From NCBI GenBank assembly GCA_011316305.1, contig SAUG01000190.1, positions 1-52,428 on the forward strand: a stretch of DNA of 52,428 nt. Reading direction: 5' to 3'. The translations under genes were made by a program, and so were the position numbers. The notes below the pieces were generated by a model. That model was given only the letters and a program-made list of their open reading frames with translations. It was not told the origin of the DNA and searched no databases. Shown piece by piece: positions 33,201 to 45,500 of this stretch (position 1 is the first letter of the stretch; each line of letters begins with the position of its first letter). The stretch is from Rusavskia elegans (lineage: Eukaryota > Ascomycota > Lecanoromycetes > Teloschistales > Teloschistaceae).

Positions 33201-34447
33201 TATATAAAAGAATTTCTAGTTAAAAATTCCTTTTTCATTTTACTATATTTAGTTAAATTATATATTAATATTATAAATTATATTCGATATTTCGAAAGTT
33301 TTAGTAAATTTTTATTTTTTAAATACTATTTCGTTTTATATTATTAAAGATAGAAACTATCTATCTTTGAATTATATATTTAATATTAGATTATAAATTT
33401 CTTTATCTAGTTTTAATATAAAATTATATTTAATATCTGTTATATTTTTAATAATATTTTAGTATATTTTTTTAATATCTTTTATTTATAGTTTTTAGAT
33501 TATTTTTTAACTTTTATTATATTTTAATAATAATTATACTAGTAAATAGTAATTTTTTTCTAGAATTTTATTTTCTATATTTCGCTTCTTTTTTTAAAGA
33601 AGATATTAATTTTTCGAATTTATTTATAATTAGTATTTAATAAAATCTCTGATTTTCTATATTAAAGGTTTTTATATATAAAAAGGTATATTATTTATAG
33701 TTTTATTTTTCTTTTGATTATATTTCTTTATACTAGCATTTTAGAATATAATTTATTTGAATTTCTTTTAAATATAATATATTAGCTAGAACTTTTAATT
33801 AATATAAAATTTAATATTTTAAAAAATCTATTTTTAGTTTTAACTTTAATATCTGAAATTTTATTATTTTATTAACTTAATCTTTAAATATATTCTATTT
33901 TTTATTTATATACTTTTTTTATTATCTTATTTTTTTTTCTATTTATAAAAATTATTATTTTAAAGCTTTTAATTTCGCTTTTAAAAGCTATTATTAAAGG
34001 CTTTTCTTCCTTTATAGAGCCTCTGTCCTCTTGTGGGGCCTCTGTTCGGGGTTATAATTGAGTCATTATATATATACGTTTTATCACCGTAGTTTTTATA
34101 CGGCAACAATAAATATTGCTTGTACAGCAAAGACTTTTCGCAGTCAAAAGTTAAATAAGGTTTGCAGCGCAGTTGATCGTTTTTATTCTATTACATCCTC
34201 TATTTAATTACTATTCCTCTCCTATATAAGTATACCTTTTATCACTCGCAGTCCTCTACGTAACTCCAGGAATAAATATCGCTCTATATATACGGAAAAG
34301 CGAGCGACCTTCTAGTACGTAGCCTTATCCTAGAATTCCCTTATACTACTTCGAAATACGCACGATTATAAGCTACTAATATAGCTTCTAGAACTATCTA
34401 CTAGGCGGTAATACTATTCTTTATCTTTATTAATTCGTCTTTATCTA

Positions 34448-34452
34448 CGGTC
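34448..34452. repeat. 5-bp TSD of D2, left
   Basis: CGGTC, repeated at 37804-37808. Confidence 0.85.
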
Positions 34453-34862
34453 TGTAACGTCTCTGTATATTAGAGGGCGTTACGCTCGAGCCTAGCTACA
34501 GCCGTAGACGTAGTCCGAGCTACTAAATAGTAAGGGAATCCTAGTATAGATTATTATAACTAATCCTATATAGCCGCAGAGATACGGTTATAATATTATA
34601 AGATATCTTTATTATAAAATAATTAAAAAGAGAATAGTAGAGACGTATTTAATAATTATATTAACGACTAATAAAAGAAACTATCTATAGAAGTAGAGAG
34701 CGATATATATAGTAAAAATAGCTATAAAGGCCGACGGGTAGCCGTCTACTAAAAGTTCTATCTAGAAAGGCGGCTATATCGGCTATAGGCGGCTATAGAT
34801 AATTAGGCTTATTTATTTAACTAATCCTTTTATAAAACCTCTATAGAGTTATAGATATAATA
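34453..34862. repeat. Family D LTR, left LTR of D2
   Basis: 410 bp, TGTAACGTCTCTGTATATTAG at the start and RIPped TATAATA at the end. Confidence 0.9.
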
Positions 34863-35204
34863 TAGCCCTCTCTATATCGCTTTTTACCTAGTATATAATC
34901 TATCTTCGGGGTATAAAAAAAGTATATTTCCTTCTTTTTTTTTTTCCTTTTTTATTCTATCTTTTAATATCTTTACTATATATTCTCGATAAGAAAATTA
35001 TTTAAAATCTTTTTATTATATCTAGTCGAAAGGAATTATAATACCTTTTTTTTATTCTCTATATACCTATAATCCTTTAAAAGAATATAAGGTTAAAGTT
35101 AGTAGTAATATTTATAATAAATATATTCGGGCCTAGAAATTAGATAATCTTTTAATATTTAATACTATCTATATATTAATTCTTTTTTTTTTTTTTTTAC
35201 TAAC

Positions 35205-35610
35205 TTTTATAGGGAAGTATTTTAAAGATAAAAAAAATAAACTTCGTTCTAATATTATTAGTATTTTTAATAAATATTCCGAGGCTTATTATTATATCGA
35301 GTCCTTCTTTAATTCCGAAAAGGAAATTTATAATAAATATTTAGTTTAGGAATCGGATCTCCGCCGGCTTTTTAGTAAATAAAAATATTTTATTATTTAT
35401 TATCGCGCTTTAGATAAATATAAAAGTAATTTTATTATTTAGAAATAATATATATTATTTCGGCTTAATAAATTTAATAATTCGGTTATATTCTACTTTT
35501 CTATTAGTTTTATACTAGCTATATAAAAGGCTTCTATTAAATTAGTATCTGGTTTTAGTTCGGATAATCTAGATTAATTTTTAAGAGATTTTAATTTTTC
35601 TTAACTTATA
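35205..35610 (+). pseudogene. Antisense ORF of LTR element D2
   Basis: The plus frame reads GKYFKDKKNKLRSNIISIFN, ESFFNSEKEIYNKYLV, then ESDLRRLFSK and KYFIIYYRALDKYKSNFII, then FSISFILAI, and FLRDFNFS, interrupted only at codons that fit former Gln or Trp. It is conserved with D1 in residues and frame, although the two copies differ at many bases. It is encoded opposite to gag between gag and the 3' LTR. No domain recognised; it may be helical. Confidence 0.55.
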
Positions 35611-36299
35611 GAAAGTATAGGTATTTAAAAAAGGTCTAGTTAAAGGCTTCTTCGCCTTTACTTTTATAAATAGTTTATATATCTATATTATAAGTTATTT
35701 CCGGTTCTTCTAATAGCTTTATTAAATATTATTCTTTAGTAACTATTTTATCCCGTAATAATAAGGACGGATACTAATTAAAATCTTTATCTTTAGGTTA
35801 TTTACTAAGTACTAGATCCGGTATTCCTTTATTTTAGTCTATTTAGTATAGTTTATAGTATTTAATTTTATCTATAGCTCTAACTATATTTTAGTATACT
35901 TTTCGGACGTAGTTTATTTAAAGTTATTAAATTATTTTTCTATTCTTATTATATTTTTTAGTAAGTTATTAAAAGAGGTAGTAATATTCTTTCTAAATCT
36001 TTAAATTCTAAATTTTTCCGCTTTTCTTAAAACCTTTATCTAATTTAATAATATTATTATAATTCGTTACTAAAACGACGTCTATTTTTTTATATAAAAG
36101 ATTTTTATAGGCTAATAAGTATATTATCTATAGTTCTATTTTCTTACCTATAGTACTTTTTTCTATAGGTTTTTCTAAAATCGATTTTTTCTACTTATTT
36201 CCTAGGATAACGTAACTCTTCTAACTTTCGATAATAATAAAACTTATTATTTTAATTAATCTATTTTTTATTTTAACTTCGACGTTAAGGATTCTATTA

Positions 36300-37350
36300 T
36301 CTTTAGTTATTTATCTATAGAAATATCCTTTAATTCTATTATAAAATCCCTTTATAACTTTGTTATTTTCCTTTCTATTTATAAAAGCTATTATTTATTA
36401 ACCTCCGATTTTAATTTTAAATATTGCTATAAAGGGTTTTTCGGTTTTATATAGTTTAAAATCGATTATTAGCTTTATTTCCTATATCTTCCTTAGTTCT
36501 TTAAAGTAATATCCTATCTCTATTTTATCCGATAGATAGATAGGGTATATATTATTATAGTAGGCTAACCAGCCTCTTACTATATTTTTATAGAATAATT
36601 CTTCTATTACTTTTAAAAAGTATTTAGTTACTTTAGTAGCCTATTTAATTAGGTAATTTTTTTTAAAGTATTCTATTTTTCTATATAAATAATAAACTTT
36701 AGTTTTCGATTTTTTAATTTCGGTAGTATTAAACTCTATCGGATTTCTTCTAGACTTTTTTTTAACGGGTTCTATTTTATTAAGTACCTATTTATCTAAC
36801 TATATTTCGTACTACCTAGTATCGATCCTTATTATAAATTTAATAAAATCTATTAATAAGTCTAGTTCTTCGATTATTATTATAGCTTCTTTAACTTTTA
36901 TCTAGAGTTTTTTATAAAAGTAGGCTTTTAGAACTAAATCTTTCTAGTCTATTTTATAAGCTAATATTCTAAATTAAGTAGCGTAGATAGCTACCGACTT
37001 CTATTATTTTAGAACTATTAGTTTCCTTCCCGTTATTCTATCTTTATTATTTTTTCCGAAGGTTTCTTTTATAGCCGTAATAAGATTACCGAAGGTATAG
37101 AAAATCTATAATATTTTATCTTTTTTCTATCCTTCTAGGTTATCGAGATAATCTTCTATTCGAGGCTATACCTAATTAAAGGCAGCTTTTTCTAGATATA
37201 ATATTATAAATAGAACCTTAACTATTTTATTCGGAAATTAGTTCGCGTATAATATAAAGTAGATATTTATTTAAGTAACCTATAACTTTAAAGATCCTTT
37301 ATTTCCTTTATAGATATTTAGAGTTACTACTTTAATAGTATTACTTCGAT
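36300..37350 (-). pseudogene. Gag relic of LTR element D2
   Basis: A Ty3/Gypsy-type Gag (retrotransposon gag core) on minus, with RIP stops. Core landmarks FNWV, RIEDYLDN and KIDQKDLVLKAYFYKKLQ are in order. The zinc knuckle was not identified. A Gag of this type would assemble particles. Its retention in a small element suggests dependence on another element's pol. Confidence 0.6.
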
Positions 37351-37393
37351 CTATAGGTCGGGATAACGAGACTAATATAGTAAATTATTAAAA

Positions 37394-37803
37394 TATAATA
37401 TCTCTATATATTAGAAGGCGTTATACTCGAGCCTAGCTATAGCTATAGATATAGTCTAAACTACTAAATAGAAAAGGAATCCTAGTATAGATTATTATAA
37501 CTAATTCTATATAGCCGTAGAGATACGGTTACGATATTATAAGGTATCTTCGTTATAAAGTAATTAAAAAGAGAATAGTAGAAACGTATTTAATAATTAT
37601 ATTAATAACTAATAAGAGAAACTATCTATAAGAATAGAGAGCGATATATATAATAAAAATAGCCGTAAAGGCTAACGGGTAGCCGTCTACTAAGAGTTCT
37701 ATCTAAAAAGGCGGCTATATCGGCTATAGGCGGCTATAGATAATTAGGCTCGCTTATTTAACCAATCCCTCTATAGAACCTCTATGGAGTCGCGGACGTA
37801 ACA
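37394..37803. repeat. Family D LTR, right LTR of D2
   Basis: 410 bp from RIPped TATAATATC to an intact GGACGTAACA terminus, followed by CGGTC. Confidence 0.9.
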
Positions 37804-39431
37804 CGGTCGTACCCGAATCTAGACGGCCTGCTAACCTATCTAGATACTCGATGACTGCTAGTTCGAATTCTAGTAGGATAAAAACCTTTACTAGAAGTTT
37901 AATATAGTTACTAAGACCGTATAGCTCCGGCGGATTTAGAATACGAGGCTTTAATATTATAGTTAGGACTAACGGATCTCGGGATTTAAAGTCCGTTATA
38001 GTAGGCGGACTAGCGAGGATTCGGTCGACGTTATCGAATAGCTCGAATTTAGCGATTTCGTATTCTATTTCTTTTAATTAGAAAGGTATAATCGTAGTTA
38101 TAGGTCTAGTATTATTAGTAGAGATTCTATATATATTAACCTGTAGTCTAGACTGTTACGGAAGATACGTACGTTAGATATAATAGTAAATACTAGTAAA
38201 AAAAAAAAAAAGAAGCGATTATAAGATATATATATTACGAAAATTCTGTTATATTATATTTTAAGTAAGCTATAGGAATTTATACTACGAACGTATTACG
38301 GAACAGATTCGAATTAATTTTATATAGTTCTTTGATTTAAATTAATTAGACTGGAATATTAGTTCTTATACCGTATATCCAACGCTAGCGTACTAATACT
38401 AAAGTAAATTACTTACGGAACCGACGGTTGACCGGGTACTAAAAAAATAAATAAAATAAAAAAGTTTTTCTATTTTATACGGTTTAAATTCTAATATTAG
38501 TTTATTTTTTTTTTTTTTAAATTCTATAAAATACTATCCGGATTCTTTTTTATCCGATAAATAGATAAAGTAATTATTATTTTAGCAGGCTTTTTAGATT
38601 TAAGTTATATATTTTCTAGTTTTTTCTTTAAATAATTTTTCTGTTATTTTAAATTAGAATCCTATTATTTCTATTATTTTTCTAGTTAGATAATTTTTTT
38701 TAGAGTATTCTATTTTTCTATATAAATAATAAATTTTCGTTTATAATTTTTTATTTTTAGTAGTTTTAAATTCTATTAGATTTTCTATTAGATTATTTTT
38801 TAGTAGAACCTATTTTATTAAACGCCTATTTATTTAAATAAATTTTATAGAATCTAGTATTAATTCTAGTTATAAATTTGAATAGAAATATAAATAAATC
38901 TTGTTTTTTAATTACTACTATAGCTTTTTTGGCCTTTATATATAATTTTTTATAGAAATAAACTTTTAGAACTAAATTTTTCTTGTCCGTTTTATAAACT
39001 AATATTCTAAACTAAATAATATAAATAACTACCGATTTCTATTATTTTAGAACTATTAGTCCTTTTTCTATTACTCTATTTTTATTATTATTTCCGAAAG
39101 CCTTTTTTATAGCTATAATAAGATTACTAAAGACGTAAATAATCTATAATATTTTATTTTCTCTCTAATTTTCCGGGTTATTAAAATAGTCTTTTTTATA
39201 GAACTATACCTAATTAAAGACTACTTTTTCTAGATATAATATTATAAATAAAACTATAATTACTTTATTAAAAAACTAGTTTATCTATAATACGAAATAG
39301 ATAATTATTTAGATAAACTATAGCTTAAAAAATCCTCTATTTCTTTTATAGATACTAGATATTACTATTCGGATAGTATCGCTTCGATCTATAAAATAAA
39401 ATAATAAAACTATTATAATAAATTATAAAAA

Positions 39432-39841
39432 TATAACGTTTCTATATATTAGAAGATATACGTTCGAGCCTAACTATAGCTATAGATATAGTCCGAACTA
39501 CTAAATAGTAAAAAAATCTTAGTATAAATTATCGCGACTAATTTTATATAGCTATAAAGATACGATTATAATATTATAAAATTTCTTTATTATAAAGGTA
39601 CTTAAAAAGAAAATATCTAAAGGTATTTAATAATTATACTAATAACTAATAAATAAAACTATTTAATAGAAATAATAAACGATAAATATAGTAAAAGTAG
39701 CCGATAGTACTAATAGATAGCTATCCGCTAAAAGACCCTATTATAAAAGTCGGCTATAGCGGCTATAGGCGGCTATAGATAATTAGTCTCGTTTCGCTGA
39801 CCAATTTTCTAGAGTATTTCTATAGAATTCTAGGCGTAATA
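39432..39841. repeat. Family D LTR, right LTR of D1
   Basis: 410 bp, TATAACGTTTC to GGCGTAATA; it aligns with the other D LTRs. Confidence 0.85.
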
Positions 39842-41960
39842 ATATCTCGAATATTTTTTTATATCTTCCTTCTATTTAATAGTATTCTAGTTTCGATAAA
39901 GATTAAATTTTACTATAGATTTAAAAATAGTCGTAAGATTATATATTCGTTCTCTTTTACTTTTAAAATAAAAATAATATTTAGTAAATTTAGTAAAAGC
40001 CTTTTTAGAAACTAATAATACTATCGTCTTTTTAAAATAGTTCGAAGCTTTTATAATTTTCTATACTTTAGTAGAAAAATCGTAAAATATACTATAAAGT
40101 CGGTATACTAGATAAATTCTAATACCGGTAATTCGCGAAACTATTAAAAAAATTTTATAGAACGGATATAGTATACTATCTATAAAGAAAAAAGATTACT
40201 ATTTATCTATATTTAAAATAATCCTTTATATTTATAACTCCCGCATATTCTTTTCGAGGAATATATTAATAGTTTAGCGAAGTAAATATATCCTACGAAT
40301 TATAAGATAATTCGAATTTTATCGAAAATAAATATTTTAAATAAGGTTTCCAGTACGGGAATTAGAATCGGCTCTATTCTAAAGTTTTTTAAAACGAAGT
40401 TTAAATTAAAGGAAAATATCGGAATAGACTATAATAGCGTAATACTAAAAGTACTACTAATATAAAAATTATTTAATTTATATTATCTATATATATTTCC
40501 GTTTTTATAACGTTCGATAAACCGATACTAATAGCCGTAATTTATTTATTATCTAGCTAATAGAGAAAATTATCGTCTAATATTTATAATCTAATAACTT
40601 TAATAAAATTTTAGGCTATTAGATTAACTATATAAACTAGATAAGATAGTAAGTTTTATAGTCGATCTTATCGACTATTAAGTTTAATAAAAGTCTTTTT
40701 AAACACTTTTTTAAATATAGAGTTAGAGCTAGTAATATCGGTAATAATATCTAAAAACTACCATTTTAATAAAAAAAACTATAAAAATATTAATAGCTCT
40801 TAGTACTTTAAACGACCGGAATAATTTATAGGTAGAGATATAAATCTAAATAGACGATTATCTATAGACTAGACTAGATATCTAATATTAATAAAATATA
40901 TTCTATAGTTTTTAAATTAGATTTAATTCAATCGCGGATAGTTTTATATTTATTAATAATTATTATTATAAATTATATACGCTTAAATAGCTATATAACT
41001 AGATAAAATATTTATAGTAGTTTTCTAAAGTTTCTATTTTCGATCGTCCGGATTAGTAGATTTTGATCTAAAAAAGTTTTATATAGATATTTATTCCAGG
41101 CGTTTTAATCGAAAGTAGAATCTAGTTTAATATAGCTTTTCTTCTATTATTAAATAAATACACTGTATATTACTTTTTAATAATACTATTTACTATAGAT
41201 ATAGATTATTATTACTTTAATAATAGATTATAAATTACGTCGTTTAAATCTATAGTAATTATTAGTCGAACGATTTTTTTTATAGTAGATATATTTAAAG
41301 AACTAGAGACTATAAAATAGTTAAAAACTCTAGAATAATATTTATATATAATTTTAGATAGATTATCTTTTATTAATACAATCCAGTAGAATTTATTCTA
41401 CTAGAACGACTATTTTTATATTAAAGCCTTTTTCGCCTATAAAAGATCGGCTATTTTCTTTCGAATCCTACTTTTAATATCTATAGCGATAGGAATACTA
41501 GATCACTATTATTAGAAGTTTAAATAGTAATCTATATTCTATTAAATAAATTTATTATTATTCCGAAATACTGGTTCTAGATAGTCGATTCGAATTTTAT
41601 CTACTATATTATTAATAATATATAATTTTTTTCTATATAAAAAATTAAATTTTATTAAAATTCCGATTATAGATCGGTTTAGAAATTAGTTTACAGATTA
41701 ACGAAAATAGATATTATTTAATAAAGATCTAGTAGAAAGACTCTTACTAGACGTATCGGTCTAGAAAATAAAAGGGCGAGAGTCGATATTTATATTAGAT
41801 ATTTTACATTATATTTCTATAATAGTAATATAGAAAGGTAATATAGATATATAGGTACTAAAAAATAATAAAAATACTTTTAATTAACTAATAGATAATA
41901 ATAAATAGTATAGATTAATATTAGAATACGTTAATATCAAGAATATCTAAAGTCTTTAAT
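39842..41960. other. RIPped DNA, unclassified
   Basis: About 2.1 kb of AT-rich sequence. No readable frame, LTR, TIR or polymerase motif was found on either strand. Confidence 0.5.
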
Positions 41961-42136
41961 ATATTATTTAGGCTGGCCACTTCGAACCAAAATGGCGACC
42001 CGACTTCGCGATAAACGTAGCTAACGCGGCTAAATTACTAGTTAAAGTTATCTTCCTTCCTAATACGGTTAGATACTCGAACCCGAGATACGATTTTAGG
42101 TTCGAAATTTGATAAAACGGCCAGCCTAATATTATT
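41961..42136. mobile_element. 160-bp hAT-type MITE with 8-bp TSD, copy 1
   Basis: Element 41969-42128, 160 bp, with perfect 10-bp terminal inverted repeats TAGGCTGGCC/GGCCAGCCTA. It is flanked by ATATTATT at 41961-41968 and 42129-42136. It contains no coding capacity. An 8-bp TSD with TAG..GGC termini points to hAT transposase mobilisation. It has kept several CA/TG sites, so it is younger or less RIPped than its surroundings. Confidence 0.85.
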
Positions 42137-42392
42137 AGATAAAGATAGAGATTTTTATATAGTATAATATATAAAAAGAGTTATATTTTAATACTAGAAT
42201 TATATTTTTCTATATAATCTTAGTATTTTAGTAGATTAAATTCGAGTACTCGATTCCGATTCGGATTCGAGTCGAATCGAACTATAAAAAACCCTAATTC
42301 GATTTAGATCGGATTAGATTTAATTATAATCCGACTCGAATCGAATCGAATTAGTTAACCTAGATTCAAAACTCGACCCGACGGCCAATCTA
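42137..42392. repeat. hAT-like element right end, partial
   Basis: CGAATCGA/CCGACTCG-rich tract ending GACCCGACGGCCAATCTA, similar to the right end of the 628-bp hAT-like element. The 8-bp TSD candidate GTTCTAAA follows. The left end was not located. The 3' flank then matches family D gag (TTCTAAACTAAATAGTATAA). Confidence 0.5.
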
Positions 42393-42412
42393 GTTCTAAA
42401 CTAAATAGTATA

Positions 42413-42417
42413 AATAG
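42413..42417. repeat. 5-bp TSD of Gypsy G, left
   Basis: AATAG; the right copy at 49472-49476 is GATAG, differing by one RIP-type G/A change. Confidence 0.7.
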
Positions 42418-42589
42418 TGTTACGGTTGCTCATTGGCTGGATTCTTATTATATCAGCGGACGCTAACCCAGAGTGGTTAGTATTATAGGGCCAGTTCTAC
42501 TGGCTCTACTTCCTTCATTATATATATAGTTTTTATAGATTATTTTAATATTATTACGATTACTATATATCTACTATACGCTCGCTTTA
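42418..42589. repeat. Gypsy G LTR, left
   Basis: 172 bp, TGTTACGGTTGCTCATTGG to CGCTTTA (RIPped CGCTTCA). Confidence 0.85.
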
Positions 42590-45500
42590 GTTAGTAGTAA
42601 TAAAAGGTTACTTTCTTTAGCCGTCTTAATACCTTTAAATCTTTTATCAGGCTTTTTAATAACTATCAGATAAAGGGCCTAAATAGATAAACAAATATAA
42701 TCTAAAGTTCCTCGATCGGCTAGCTTTATTAGAAATTTACTATATATCTATTATATAAAACCCTACTACTTCTGTATTAATTATTAATTAATTACTAAAC
42801 TAGAGCTTTATTTAGCAATAGAAGAAATAAGCAGGAAGGCTAAATATACGAGTATCGCCTTCTAGCTATACGATTTCTACGAGGTAGTATTAGACTACCG
42901 ATACTAGTCGATTATTAAATTACCGACTAGGCGTAAAATCTAGTATTTTATAAAAATATCGTTTAGATTTTTAATTCGAATAGATACTATACTCTATCCT
43001 ATAGAATAGCCCGAGAAGAGAGTTACTTTTAAAGTAGTAGTTAAGAAATTCGAGTAGTTAACCGAAAACTATAAAGTTAACGGCTTTATACGCCTAGTTA
43101 TTATTAAATCTCGAATCTCTATAAGTAACTAAATACGCCTAACTAGGAAATATAATAATTACGACCCCCAGAATTTATTAGGCCGCCGAAATATCTTCGA
43201 GCTAACTCCTCTATTAGGACCTATTCTACCTTTCTTACTACTAATAACCTCCTAACAAGTTTAATAGATTTAATAGGCTTAACTTTAGAATTTAAACGTC
43301 GAGGAAGACGAAGCTAATATAATTAATTTTAATAATAAATAGTTCGAAAGGTTTATAGCGGGATTAAAAATAATTTAAATATCCTAAGAAAAATATAATA
43401 CTAGCGATCGCTTCCGATCTACTAATATCGGGTACTTTAATTCTAATAGCAGTACCTCGGAGCTATTAGAAACTAAAAATAGTAAAATAATCTACTATAA
43501 CGTTTTTTTATTTACTATCCGGGTTCGTATTAAAATATAAAATAAGGATACAGCTATTATTGCGAAAAACCTTAATTAATACTTTCTAGGTAAAGCCGAA
43601 CGATAGTATACTAATAAGATCGATAAAACTATATATAATAGACTTTATATACGTATCTAAATTTAGTATAAAAACTTTAAAGTACGTTTCTATAAATTAC
43701 CAGGCGAAGTACTCTAAAAGTTTAAATAATATCGATATACCTTTAGAAGCGTATATATTTATAAGGATCCAGAAGACTATATCTAATATATTATCGTTAA
43801 TAGTAAAAACGTAGATATTATAACTACCGAATAAATTTAAATAATACTAGCGATTGACTATATAGATAGTAAATTACGCCTAATATTATTTCCTATTACC
43901 GCGGATACTATACTAGCCGCTTTTATCGCTTATATATAATATCGAAAGCCCGACTGGTTCGATAACTATAAGCTATATACTAACTAGGACTCTAGTAAGC
44001 CCTTGTAAAATTCTAATCGAATATAAAACCGGCTACTACCCCGTAATAATAACTAGAATAAACGAGGGTATAGCTCGGACTATAAAAACCCTCGTCGCCG
44101 CGACGATAAATCCGTAGATAAGCTAATTAAGAAAAAAGAACGCGTTATTATAAAGTAATACTAAAATAAACCACGCTATAATAATAGGAAGCCACGCTAT
44201 AGTAATAATAATAAAAGAAAAGGTAAATAGGTTTATTATAATAACTAAAAGTCGGACTATAGATCCTAATCCGGTAATAAATTTTAAAAAGGCTATAACT
44301 AAAAGTACTATAAAGGGACTCTATATAGTAATAACAGCGACGAACCTAATAGTTACGAGGATATATAGAATATAGGCTTTACCGTTTAATAGGTAGGCTT
44401 TATAGTATCGTCTACTGCCCTACCGTTTATAGATAAGAGATAGGCCCGTTCTAGAAAATATAAATACTACTATTAGGAGTTCGCTTCGCAGACTAAATAT
44501 TATAAATATAAGAAGACCGGTTACCTATCTAAACCTAAAGCCGCTATATTATCTATTAATAAAAGCAGGGTCTTCCCGATTAGAAAGATATAGCCTAAAA
44601 TTTAATCTAAAGTTTAGTCTAAAAAGCCTACTAGTAACCGACCTATTATTATTTTCTTGTAAACTAATTTAAGCGAGCAGGTATTTAGCTACGCCTTTAA
44701 AGGTTTCCAGTATATAAAGATATAAACGTATATCGGTAGTCCGGTAAATAATAGAACTACTATATATATAGATTCCGGATACGGAATATTATTAATTAAC
44801 CGAAAGTATTTTAGAAAGTATTATCTAATAGTAGAAGTTAAAGTAATATCTATCTCGATAATAGTACGAGGTATTAGTATAAAGATATACCAGGCGAACT
44901 AATACGTAGTAGTAGACTTCTACTTTTTAACTATAAATAAGCTAATTATATATATCTACCGTAAAATATATATTATCGACGACCTATAAACTAATATATT
45001 AATTAGAATAGATATCCTATTTCCTAAAAGATAGGTACTTGATTATCTTAATTAAGAGACGATCTTTACTAAGTACTAGAATTTTAAAATCAAGTTCCAG
45101 GTATTTAGTAAAGCCAAGGTTCGATAAATAATCTTTAGTAAAAAGAAGATTATTATCCTATTTAAGAAGCGCGCCGCTATTCTAATTATAGGCGCTAAAA
45201 GGAAGAATCTTAACCTCTTTAATCGAAACTTCTTATTCGAACCTTTTAACTAATTATTTACGCTGTTTATATCGATAGTAAATAAGAATACGAACTATAT
45301 TACTGCCGAGAATTCAACCGATATATCTATAATAGTAGTACGCTATATAAATCTAGATTATATCGTAGATAGTAATAATATTAGGAGCTACTTTTTAGTA
45401 CTTTAGAATAATAAATTACTTGCGACTAGAGGTAAGAATAAAAGTAACTAGAAAAGAGCTATAATAAAAGGATTTTTAGCCGCGGCCTTAGTAGTTCGTA

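Larger units (their letters stand above)
34453..37803 (-). mobile_element. 3.35-kb LTR element family D, complete copy D2
   Basis: 3351 bp with two 410-bp LTRs and a perfect 5-bp TSD (CGGTC). Read on minus from the right LTR, the internal region gives a Gag-like protein: LNIYKGNKGSLKLQV (about 37290-37330), FNWV then PRIEDYLDNLEG (about 37130-37190) and KDLVLKAYFYKKLQIEVKEA, typical of Ty3/Gypsy Gag. No protease, reverse transcriptase or integrase is visible in the 2.5-kb interior, so this is a gag-only non-autonomous element that must borrow a polymerase. The other half carries a plus-strand antisense ORF. Confidence 0.8.
34013..38462 (-). mobile_element. Single-ORF 14-bp-TSD element, copy 4, split by D2
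   Basis: Two parts, 34013-34452 and 37809-38462 (about 1094 bp), in opposite orientation to copies 1 and 2: the far end reads CTTACGGAACCGACGG then ACCGGGTACTAAAAAAATAA, the complement of the start of copy 2. The 14-nt flanks GGCTTTTCTTCCTT (33999) and AGTTTTTCTATTTT (38463) agree except at four C/T or G/A sites and one other, compatible with a RIPped TSD inside D1. The minus-strand frame is well kept at 37809-38170. Confidence 0.7.
32049..39841 (-). mobile_element. 3.35-kb LTR element family D, copy D1, split by an insertion
   Basis: Left LTR 32049-32459 and right LTR 39432-39841 (about 410 bp each) enclose internal sequence at 32460-34012 and 38463-39431 that aligns with the two halves of copy D2. 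The gap is filled by the single-ORF element 34013-38462. D1 codes on minus: gag near the right LTR, and an antisense plus-strand ORF at about 32830-33200. No 5-bp TSD is clear (TTAAT left, ATATC right). Heavily RIPped. Confidence 0.75.

Noticed and set aside
39842..41960. Continuation of the Gypsy relic at 31010-32048
   Set aside because: No alignment with the corresponding part of the left relic beyond a few bases at the junction.
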